Notes under the pieces: model-generated | Databases searched by the model: none | What the model was told of the DNA's origin: nothing | Seen by the model: only the letters and a program-made list of their open reading frames with translations | Made by a program: the position numbers and the translations under genes | In this document: positions 27,306 to 34,666 of the stretch, in pieces | Numbering within the stretch: position 1 is the stretch's first letter | Layout: each line of letters begins with the position of its first letter | DNA from: Deltaproteobacteria bacterium | GTDB taxonomy: Bacteria > Desulfobacterota > Desulfobacteria > Desulfobacterales > Desulfobacteraceae | Assembly: GCA_013151635.1 (NCBI GenBank) | Contig: JAADHV010000125.1 | Coordinates: 1-62,064, forward strand | Length of the DNA stretch: 62,064 nucleotides | Reading direction: 5' to 3'

Positions 27306-28577
27306 TTAATAAAAGTAAAGGCTCAATAAGAAACTTATCACAATAAGAGTGGAAAACCCTGCAATCACTTTTTTCTTGAGTGCAGGGCTTCCCAGGCTGA
27401 CCGCATAAACCATTTTAATCAAATTATTACTTGCCGTTGCAATAATGGTTGCCTTGACAATGTTTTCAACACTGATAATGGTGCCTGTCCCCTGGAAAAG
27501 ATTCAGGATATAAGGATCAATATCTGTCACGCCAACAATGAATGATAAAAAATTCACCCCTGAATTTCCATAATTCCGGACCACAACCTGGGTGAGGATA
27601 CCGAAAAATGCAAACAGCAGGCCGAAAACAATGGCTGTTTTAAGCTCAAGCGGATTTTTGCTTTTATGCTGATACTGGTTTTCAGTCCCTGCCGGGCTCC
27701 GGGCCTGGCGCCAGAAATACCAGGAAAACGGAACACTTGCAACAACAAGAACAAAGAAACCCGGCAATAGCTTCACAGCAATTTTTATATTGAACATGAA
27801 AGCCAGAATAAGCAGCCTTAAATACATCATTGCAGTGGCCGATATAATCCCGGCGGCAATCTGCCCTGTGGCCCCGCCTTCTTTACTCTTCCTTGCCAGG
27901 ATAATGGTGGTTGCAGTACTGCTGTACATGCCTCCAAGCAAGGCTGTTAAAAAAATTCCCGAATCAGGGAACAAAAATTTCTTTATTAAATAGCTTAAAT
28001 AAGAAATCCCTGATACTGCCACAATGGTCAGCCATAATTGATAAGGGGAAATATTGAAATACCTGGAAATAGGATCATGGGGCAATAAGGGAAGCACAAT
28101 CCCCGCAATAATGATGAATTTTGCCAGGGTCAAAAACTCATACCGGCCGATTTTCTGTGAAAAATTAAACAAATCTTCTTTTACTTCAGTCAGGATTAAA
28201 ACGCTCACACCGATCAAAAGCGACATCCATAAGGGTTGCAAATAAATTAAAGGAGCAAGGCAATAAGTGATTAATGCAATTATAATGGATGTGATGCCAA
28301 GGCTTTTTTTTATCTTGATCCTGTGATGGTAATATATGGAAAGAAACAGGGTGATACAAAAGCCACCTGCAAAAAAAGCATACATGTTCTCCGGCGAAAT
28401 AATATAAAGGATAAAGCCTAATATTCCAATCAGGGTAAAGGTTCTATCAGTGCCGAACAAGCTGTTATCTGCCGCATCCGCATGATGTTTGCGCTGTTCA
28501 AGGCCAATTAATAATGAAAACAGGGTAACAAATAAAAAATGGGCCAAATCCGGTGGTATTTCAGGAATCCAGTTCAT
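27306..28577 (-). CDS. MgtC/DUF4010-type polytopic membrane protein
   Basis: The protein has 423 residues and about eleven to twelve hydrophobic helices. The N-terminal third resembles the MgtC/SapB fold (FSLLIGLEQRKHH, RTFTLIGILGF). The rest is the DUF4010 domain, with LTALLGGMYSSTATTIILARKS. The C-terminal half has a GVTDIDPYILNLFQ segment, also typical. The role of this family is unsettled; ion or metabolite transport is often assumed. It converges with DUF6178 and shares a short gap with the lipoprotein-like gene upstream of it, so those two may be co-transcribed. Confidence 0.75.
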   Translation of the reverse strand: MNWIPEIPPDLAHFLFVTLFSLLIGLEQRKHHADAADNSLFGTDRTFTLIGILGFILYIISPENMYAFFAGGFCITLFLSIYYHHRIKIKKSLGITSIIIALITYCLAPLIYLQPLWMSLLIGVSVLILTEVKEDLFNFSQKIGRYEFLTLAKFIIIAGIVLPLLPHDPISRYFNISPYQLWLTIVAVSGISYLSYLIKKFLFPDSGIFLTALLGGMYSSTATTIILARKSKEGGATGQIAAGIISATAMMYLRLLILAFMFNIKIAVKLLPGFFVLVVASVPFSWYFWRQARSPAGTENQYQHKSKNPLELKTAIVFGLLFAFFGILTQVVVRNYGNSGVNFLSFIVGVTDIDPYILNLFQGTGTIISVENIVKATIIATASNNLIKMVYAVSLGSPALKKKVIAGFSTLIVISFLLSLYFY

Positions 28578-28578
28578 A

Positions 28579-29157
28579 TTACTTTATCCCGTCCATGGTT
28601 TCATCTCCCCCTGAAAGGATAAGTTCTCCTTTAAGAAGCATAAGGTTTGCCTCTGCCCCGGCAGCTTCAAGTCTTGCGGCAGCTTGTTTATACGGGCCGT
28701 CGATTTCAAGCATGGCCTCCTTAACCAGATTATCAAGCTTGCCTATTGATTTTTTTAATCCCGTGTTTCCGTTTAAGCTTTCTATACGGGCCAGGCGGTT
28801 ACCGGCCTTTGCAAGGTTATTTTTTGCATTCAGGGTCTGGTTAAGGGAAAGCCACCGGTCTGCGTCAAAAATTAATTGTCTTACTTCCGTTACAGGAAGG
28901 TAATAGTATTCAAGCTTTAACAAAAGGTTCATTGTATGGTTAAGTGTTTTATCCAGTTTCCCCTTTTGATTATTATTAAGCTCTGCTTCAGCCTCCCGGA
29001 TTCCTTTTATAATATCTTCAACAGAATAATCAAGATATTGAAAACTTGTTTTTTCAATAACAGGCTTCCAAAATGTCTTATTATTATTCACCAGCACAGA
29101 ATGAATCAACGCACCGACCAGGATTCCAAGACACAGGCAAATAAGATATTTTTTCAT
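28579..29157 (-). CDS. hypothetical exported or membrane-anchored helical protein
   Basis: The protein has 192 residues. A hydrophobic N-terminus (ICLCLGILVGALIHSVLV) acts as signal or anchor, so the rest is probably periplasmic. The remainder is almost wholly helical and charged, with heptad-like stretches around 45-80 and 100-175, suggesting a coiled coil or three-helix bundle. I recognise no family; similar helical-bundle proteins in sulfate reducers carry the tag YfdX, but I cannot support that here. Its stop is one base before the DUF4010 start, so the two are on one message. Confidence 0.6.
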   Translation of the reverse strand: MKKYLICLCLGILVGALIHSVLVNNNKTFWKPVIEKTSFQYLDYSVEDIIKGIREAEAELNNNQKGKLDKTLNHTMNLLLKLEYYYLPVTEVRQLIFDADRWLSLNQTLNAKNNLAKAGNRLARIESLNGNTGLKKSIGKLDNLVKEAMLEIDGPYKQAAARLEAAGAEANLMLLKGELILSGGDETMDGIK

Positions 29158-29290
29158 CTTAACCCTCTTAATAGTTTTTAACCTTTTAACGAATAAATAT
29201 TGTATGTATTATAAATTTTTATTAACGTATTAAAGCTTTATAAAAATGTCCACAAATTTTAATATAAAATCAGGACGAATATAATTTAAA

Positions 29291-30181
29291 ATGAAATTTA
29301 AGACAGGCAGCTTCAGGACAAAATTTTTTTTTGCATGTACTGCCTTTGCTGTCATTATTGTAATTTTTTTATTTTCAGGAACTTTTGTGAATAATTATTA
29401 TCAAATATTAACACCGGGAAAAGGTCATGTCATTGAATCAAACCAAAACTTTTCACAAAAAACCGTTGATTCCGAATCCATAAAAATTCTAAACTGGAAT
29501 GTATACAAACAAAAAAGACCCGGGTTTTCAGACGATTTCATAAAACTTTCAAAAAACAAAGACATCATCCTGATCCAGGAGGCTTGTTTTAAAAAAAACC
29601 TGTGGCAAGCCTTCCGTGTAAGTGGTATGGGCTGGTACTTTGCCCAGAGTTTTTCATACTGCAAAAAATCTTTATATGCCACAGGGGTTATGACACTTTC
29701 AAAAGCCTCACCCATTTTTTCAGGGTATATTCGAACAAAGTTCAAAGAACCTTTAACTCATACCCCGAAAATATCACTTGTTACTAAATATTCTTTAACC
29801 GGAACAAAAAAAAAACTGCTTGTGGTTAATACCCACGGCATTAATTTTGTTAAGTCAAAAGCCTTTGAATCTCAAATGGCTGACCTTGGGAAAAAGATCA
29901 AAAAACACCGCGGCCCTGCTATTTTTGCCGGTGATTTTAACACGTGGAATAAAAAAAGAATTGCTATCCTTACAAGAATAGTTACCCGTTCAGGCTTGAA
30001 AGAAGCCCGTTTCCATCCCGACACCAGGACAAAAAGGTTCAGGTACCCCCTGGATCATATTTTTTATAAAGGCCTGAAGATAAAAAAGACAAAAATTTTT
30101 AACAAAATTCGGTCATCAGACCATAAGGCTGTGGGTGTTGAATTTTGTTTTACAGGCCCTGGCAGGGGCAAAAAATTTTAG
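29291..30181 (+). CDS. endonuclease/exonuclease/phosphatase-family protein, membrane-anchored
   Basis: The protein has 296 residues. A hydrophobic segment at about 12-32 is an uncleaved anchor or signal. The EEP fold follows: ILNWNVYKQKR (first metal/Asn site), IILIQEACF (catalytic glutamate), LVVNTHGINF, FAGDFNTWNKKR (Asp-x-Asn), and SSDHKAVGVEF (Asp-His at the end). All key residues are present. Since it is predicted to face the periplasm, a phosphodiesterase or lipase-like role is as likely as a nuclease one. The upstream 133-bp gap separates it from the divergent helical protein. Confidence 0.8.
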   Translation: MKFKTGSFRTKFFFACTAFAVIIVIFLFSGTFVNNYYQILTPGKGHVIESNQNFSQKTVDSESIKILNWNVYKQKRPGFSDDFIKLSKNKDIILIQEACFKKNLWQAFRVSGMGWYFAQSFSYCKKSLYATGVMTLSKASPIFSGYIRTKFKEPLTHTPKISLVTKYSLTGTKKKLLVVNTHGINFVKSKAFESQMADLGKKIKKHRGPAIFAGDFNTWNKKRIAILTRIVTRSGLKEARFHPDTRTKRFRYPLDHIFYKGLKIKKTKIFNKIRSSDHKAVGVEFCFTGPGRGKKF

Positions 30182-30258
30182 ACTGACAAATAACAGAGTA
30201 TGTATGCTTAAAAAAAAATTTCAGAAAAAAGACCAAGGTAAAAAACCGCAGAGTGCAT

Positions 30259-30369
30259 ATGGAGGATAGCTATCAACCAAGTATTGTCAGTGATATCCTG
30301 GTGGGAATTTTACTGGTTTTCATCGGGATGCTTCTGGTCGTCTATTTACTGCATATGATGTCACTTTAG
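30259..30369 (+). CDS. possible 36-residue single-span membrane protein
   Basis: The short frame from ATG 30259 reads MEDSYQPSIVSDILV and then a 20-residue hydrophobic helix ending LLHMMSL. It lies 27 bp before the APC permease. Just upstream an A9 tract (30210-30218) follows ATGCTT. With one A fewer, the frame would extend to a 50-odd-residue protein with a lysine/arginine-rich N-tail followed by this helix. It may be a small regulator subunit of the permease, or chance. Confidence 0.35.
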   Translation: MEDSYQPSIVSDILVGILLVFIGMLLVVYLLHMMSL

Positions 30370-30396
30370 AACTTGGGTAACAGCTTGAAATAATAA

Positions 30397-31698
30397 ATGA
30401 ATCAACAAACAAACAAAAATGAAAAACTTGGCCTGAAGGAACTCATCGCAATGGGAGTTGGAGGTATGGTGGGAGGGGGTATCTTTTCCGTTCTGGGACT
30501 GTCTGTATCACTTTCCGGCCACGCTGCACCCATTGCATTTGCCATAGGGGGTTTCATTGCCCTTTTAACCGGTTTTTCATACACAAAGCTTGGACTTTCC
30601 TTTCACTCTGACGGCGGCAGTTTTACCTATCTTGAGAGGGCATTTAAACACAGGAATCTTTCAGGTATCGGTGGGTGGTTGCTGCTTGCAGGCTACATCG
30701 GGACATTGGCGCTCTATGCATATACTTTTGGTGTATATGGAGCGGCCATGCTCGGCCAGGCAGGGCATTACACCGCAACATCCCACCTGTTGGAATCATT
30801 TGTCCTTTTTTTGTTCCTTGGAATCAATCTTTATGGAGTCAAAGCGGCTGGCAAAAGTGAGGACGTGATTGTCATTGTCAAAGTCCTGATTCTTTCAGTC
30901 TTTGCAGTAGCAGGACTCTTTTATATAAAACCTGATCATTTTCTGCCCGTCTTTAATCTGGGCAAAAAAGGCGTTTTAATGGGAGCTGCCCTTATCTTTG
31001 TAGCCTATGAGGGTTTTGAGTTAATTCCTAACGCTGTAAAAGAAATGGACAACCCTTCCAGGGATCTTGGAAGGGCCATTATGGCTTCCATACTCATCTC
31101 GACTGTTATCTATATCCTTGTTTCCTTTGTTGCGGTGGGAAATCTTCTTACTTCCGACATAATCAAGTATAAGGAATATGCCCTTGCGGTGGCGGCAAAA
31201 CCATTTTTGGGCAAATTCGGCTTTGTACTTATCGGGCTGGGCGCCCTGCTGTCCACAGCATCTGCTATTAACGCGACCCTGTTCGGAACCGCGCGCCTTG
31301 GAATGGTCATGGCCCAGGACTCCGAACTTCCTGAAGTTTTTTCACATTTAGAAAGGACAAAGGATATCCCTTATATAAGCCTTATTGTTATAACAGCCAT
31401 CGCTCTCCTGTTTGTAAACACAACCGATCTAACCATTATATCATCGTTTGCCAGCTCTACCTTCCTTTTGATTTTTGGGGCCGTTAACCTGGCAGCCATC
31501 AGGCTTAGAGCCCAAATTGGCATACATATCGCAATGCCATTAGCAGGATTGCTGCTCTCCCTTGCTTCCTGGGCAGTACTGATTTTGTATCTCTTCAGAA
31601 CAGACCTGAGATGCCTGGTATGGATAGGAGCAGTTTATCTTAGTGTAATAGTATCAGAATTGTGTTTCAGCCAAAGGAAGCGGTTCTTTAAAGTGTAA
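30397..31698 (+). CDS. APC-superfamily amino acid permease
   Basis: The protein has 433 residues and about twelve membrane helices. The first helix carries the family's substrate-backbone motif, MGVGGMVGGGIFSVLGLS, with the unwound glycine stretch. FVAYEGFELIPNAVKEMDNP corresponds to the conserved helix 6 region with its acidic-rich following loop. It would import, or exchange, an amino acid or related compound; the specificity is not readable. It stands alone on the plus strand between the small frame and the convergent cardiolipin synthase. Confidence 0.85.
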   Translation: MNQQTNKNEKLGLKELIAMGVGGMVGGGIFSVLGLSVSLSGHAAPIAFAIGGFIALLTGFSYTKLGLSFHSDGGSFTYLERAFKHRNLSGIGGWLLLAGYIGTLALYAYTFGVYGAAMLGQAGHYTATSHLLESFVLFLFLGINLYGVKAAGKSEDVIVIVKVLILSVFAVAGLFYIKPDHFLPVFNLGKKGVLMGAALIFVAYEGFELIPNAVKEMDNPSRDLGRAIMASILISTVIYILVSFVAVGNLLTSDIIKYKEYALAVAAKPFLGKFGFVLIGLGALLSTASAINATLFGTARLGMVMAQDSELPEVFSHLERTKDIPYISLIVITAIALLFVNTTDLTIISSFASSTFLLIFGAVNLAAIRLRAQIGIHIAMPLAGLLLSLASWAVLILYLFRTDLRCLVWIGAVYLSVIVSELCFSQRKRFFKV

Positions 31699-31736
31699 AA
31701 ACCATAGGATAAAGTGAATAAATGGCAGGCCATAAT

Positions 31737-33167
31737 TCAAATGACAGGAGCAAAAAGGTGGGAAAGGCGGACTCCAAGCTTGAAAACCCAGCTTTTACTT
31801 TCATAATCCCTTATGCCTGATTCCCGGCATTTTAAAAAATCGGCTTTAAGCATTTTTTCCACATCGCATGCAAAATCAGCATCATGGACAAGAATTCCCA
31901 CTTCAAAATTCAGGTAAAAGGAACGGTTATCAGCATTTGCCGTTCCGACAAGGGAAAGATCATCGTCAACAAGTACCACTTTCTGATGCATAAATCCGTC
32001 TTCATACCTGAAAAACCGGATATTGGAATGCGACATCTGGTATAAAAAAGAATACGAGGCAAGGTACACAAGGAGATGGTCGGGTTTTAAAGGGAGCATT
32101 ATACGGATTTTAACCCCGCGGAGTGCTGCCAGCTGCAATGCAACAACAACAGCCTGGTTAGGGACAAAATAAGGGCTTGCAATCCAGAGGCGTTTCTTTG
32201 CAAGGTTGATGAGCTGTACAAACATGAGAGAGCAGACTTCCAGCTTGGAAGCAGGCCCTGACGGCAATACAATGGCATCCATATTTCCATCCCTGGCAGG
32301 CTCTGACCTCAAGTCCACATCAGGTCTGCTCCGGGCAGACCAGTACCAGTCTTCTGTAAATATTAACTGCACCGACTGCACTGCCGGGCCCTTTATCTTT
32401 ACATGGGTATCCCGCCAATGGCCAAACTTCCGGCTGAGCCCCAGGTATTCGTCCCCGACATTATGTCCCCCGATAAACGCGATACTGCCATCTACAACTA
32501 CAATTTTTCTATGGTTCCTGAAATTTATCTGGAACCTGTTCCCTATACCCTGTGTTGTCCAGAAAGGCAGGATATTTATACCGGCCCTGCGCATTTGTAA
32601 AATATACTGGTGATCAAGTTTTCTGGAACCTACTTCATCATATAAAAAAAATATTTTAACACCTGTTTCTGCTCTTGCAATAAGATGATCTTTTAACCTG
32701 TTTCCTGTTTCATCATCGCGGACAATGAAAAATTCGATCAGGATGTATTTTTCTGCCCTGTCAATGGCATTAAAGATTGCATTGAATGTTTCAGTGCCAT
32801 CAATAAGCAGATCAACGGAATTGTTCCTGGAAGCAGGAAGCTTTGTCAGGCTGTCAAAATATTCCAGTTTTGTTTCTTTTGAACTGATCTTATACCTTGA
32901 TATAGGGGCCAATAATTTAATCAAGGAATTTTTATTCCCGGCATTTATTTTTCTAAGCGTCTCAATATATCCCTTGAATTTTTTCCTGCCAAAAGCAAGG
33001 TACAGGGGCAGCGCTACAGGAGGGAAGGCCACAAGCGACACGGTCCAGGCAACGGCGCCCTGGGATGTCCTGACTGTTAAGCCTGCATGTATGGCTGCAA
33101 TCAAAGAAAAAAAATGAAAGACTGTATATAATTCCGGGAGTAATTTTATGGTCAGTTCATACGTCAT
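31737..33167 (-). CDS. cls: cardiolipin synthase (phospholipase D family)
   Basis: The protein has 476 residues. Two N-terminal membrane helices (about 12-30 and 36-58, SLVAFPPVALPLYLAFGRKKF) are followed by two PLD catalytic domains: HRKIVVVDGSIAFIGG and HQKVVLVDDDLSLVGTAN, both H-x-K-x4-D. This is the standard ClsA-like layout. The enzyme joins two phosphatidylglycerol molecules to cardiolipin and glycerol at the inner membrane. It begins 13 bp after cheB and could be carried on the same transcript, though no functional link to chemotaxis is evident. Confidence 0.9.
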   Translation of the reverse strand: MTYELTIKLLPELYTVFHFFSLIAAIHAGLTVRTSQGAVAWTVSLVAFPPVALPLYLAFGRKKFKGYIETLRKINAGNKNSLIKLLAPISRYKISSKETKLEYFDSLTKLPASRNNSVDLLIDGTETFNAIFNAIDRAEKYILIEFFIVRDDETGNRLKDHLIARAETGVKIFFLYDEVGSRKLDHQYILQMRRAGINILPFWTTQGIGNRFQINFRNHRKIVVVDGSIAFIGGHNVGDEYLGLSRKFGHWRDTHVKIKGPAVQSVQLIFTEDWYWSARSRPDVDLRSEPARDGNMDAIVLPSGPASKLEVCSLMFVQLINLAKKRLWIASPYFVPNQAVVVALQLAALRGVKIRIMLPLKPDHLLVYLASYSFLYQMSHSNIRFFRYEDGFMHQKVVLVDDDLSLVGTANADNRSFYLNFEVGILVHDADFACDVEKMLKADFLKCRESGIRDYESKSWVFKLGVRLSHLFAPVI

Positions 33168-33180
33168 CTGTCATCCGGTC

Positions 33181-34257
33181 TTAATGAGCTGCCATAACAA
33201 TTTTTTGTGTAATGCTTAAAGGATCAAGGCTTTCATCGGACAGCCCGGCGTCATCCACTGCTCTTGGCATCCCGTACACCACACAGGTTTCTGCGTTCTG
33301 GGTGATACAGGTACATCCTTTAGCTTTCATCTTAGCCACTCCTTTTTTACCATCTTCCCCCATACCGGTTAAGACTATCGCAAGGATATTCCCCTTATAA
33401 GACCCGGCAACGGACTCAAACAGCACATCCGCAGATGGCCTGACACTGTTCACCGGCGGTCTTGTATCAAGCTGCATAACCCTCTTTCCCTGGTCATCCG
33501 GCTTTGAAACGGTCATGTGCTGCCCGCCCGGTGCTACATAAACTTTTGACGGCATGATAATATCACCATGACCTGCCTGGCAGATATCAAGCTCGGATTT
33601 ATCATCCAGGCTTTTTGCAAAATATTGTGTCATTGCAGCCGGGATATGCTGGACCAGCAGGATAGGCACTTTAAGATTACCGGGCAATATAGAAAAAATC
33701 CGGCTTAAAATTTCAGGCCCGCCGGTTGAAGATGCCATGACTATAATATCAATTTTCCCCGTGAAGAGCGCAGGTCTTACCGGCTTGCCAGGTGTTTCAA
33801 GGGGCATAAAAAACTTATTCTTATACTTGAATTTCGGTCTTTTTGAAAATCTTTTCCTTGTTCTTAAAAGTCCTGTAATGGTTAAAAGATGGAGGCGGAA
33901 TTCATTATACTGCCTTGAATTTTTATCTAAAGGTTTTTCCATGCATTCATAAACACCTGCCTCAAGTGCGCTGACAAGGACATCGGAATTATGATCAAAA
34001 GGCTTGTAAGTGATGATCACATTAATGTCGTGATTCATGTTTTTTATGGTATCAATAATTTTAATCCCGCCCGTATCCGAGGCAAGATCAAGAAGGATCA
34101 AGTCCGGGTTCCAGGAATTTATTTTAGCCACAAGCATTCTATTGGAGCGTGCGATCCCCTGGACATTGATTCCGTTCAGCGACTTGCATAATTCTTTTAA
34201 AAGATGAATAAAGACAGGGTCTTCATCTGCAATAATTATATTAAGGTTGTCAACCAT
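33181..34257 (-). CDS. cheB: chemotaxis response regulator protein-glutamate methylesterase CheB
   Basis: The protein has 358 residues. The N-terminal receiver (about 1-125, NIIIADEDPVFIHLL, LILLDLASD) controls a C-terminal esterase domain. The catalytic triad is visible as ASSTGGPE (serine), VQHIPAAM (histidine) and LTGMGEDGKKG (aspartate). CheB removes methyl groups from receptor glutamates. No cheR methyltransferase is in this cluster, so methylation must come from elsewhere in the genome. It follows cheY by 14 bp and is the last che gene of the operon. Confidence 0.9.
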   Translation of the reverse strand: MVDNLNIIIADEDPVFIHLLKELCKSLNGINVQGIARSNRMLVAKINSWNPDLILLDLASDTGGIKIIDTIKNMNHDINVIITYKPFDHNSDVLVSALEAGVYECMEKPLDKNSRQYNEFRLHLLTITGLLRTRKRFSKRPKFKYKNKFFMPLETPGKPVRPALFTGKIDIIVMASSTGGPEILSRIFSILPGNLKVPILLVQHIPAAMTQYFAKSLDDKSELDICQAGHGDIIMPSKVYVAPGGQHMTVSKPDDQGKRVMQLDTRPPVNSVRPSADVLFESVAGSYKGNILAIVLTGMGEDGKKGVAKMKAKGCTCITQNAETCVVYGMPRAVDDAGLSDESLDPLSITQKIVMAAH

Positions 34258-34271
34258 ATTAAATTTGCTTC

Positions 34272-34658
34272 CTATAGTATACCGGCCTGTTTCAGCTTAA
34301 GCTCAACCATTGGTGCATCAAAGGGTTTGATAATATATGCCTGGACACCCAGTCGCATGGTTTCCAGAATAATTGCTTTTGCCGTGACAGTTGTCGCCAT
34401 AATAAACGCCGTGTCTTTTAAATCCCTGTTGGTCCTTACGGCCCGAAGCAGTTCAAGACCTGACATATTCGGCATCTCCATATCGGATACAATCAAGTCA
34501 AAGGTTTGTATCCCGGTTTTCCTGAACTCATTGTTTATTTTGTACCAGGCTTCCTCACCATCAACCGCCTGTGTTATATCATTAAAGCCAAGGTCTGCCA
34601 GAATGTTTTTCATTGCCGACCGGATGGATGCTTTATCATCAACTATCAGTATTTTCAT
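34272..34658 (-). CDS. cheY: CheY-like single-domain response regulator
   Basis: The protein has 128 residues, receiver domain only. The acidic pocket is MKILIVDDKASIRSAM, the phospho-acceptor lies in LIVSDMEMPNMSG, the switch threonine region is FIMATTVTAKA, and the lysine is in AYIIKPFDAP. It lies between cheA and cheB, 8 bp after cheA, and so is the likely phosphate acceptor from that kinase. It would bind the flagellar switch or another output; this window has no flagellar genes to decide. Confidence 0.88.
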   Translation of the reverse strand: MKILIVDDKASIRSAMKNILADLGFNDITQAVDGEEAWYKINNEFRKTGIQTFDLIVSDMEMPNMSGLELLRAVRTNRDLKDTAFIMATTVTAKAIILETMRLGVQAYIIKPFDAPMVELKLKQAGIL

Positions 34659-34666
34659 AACCCGCC

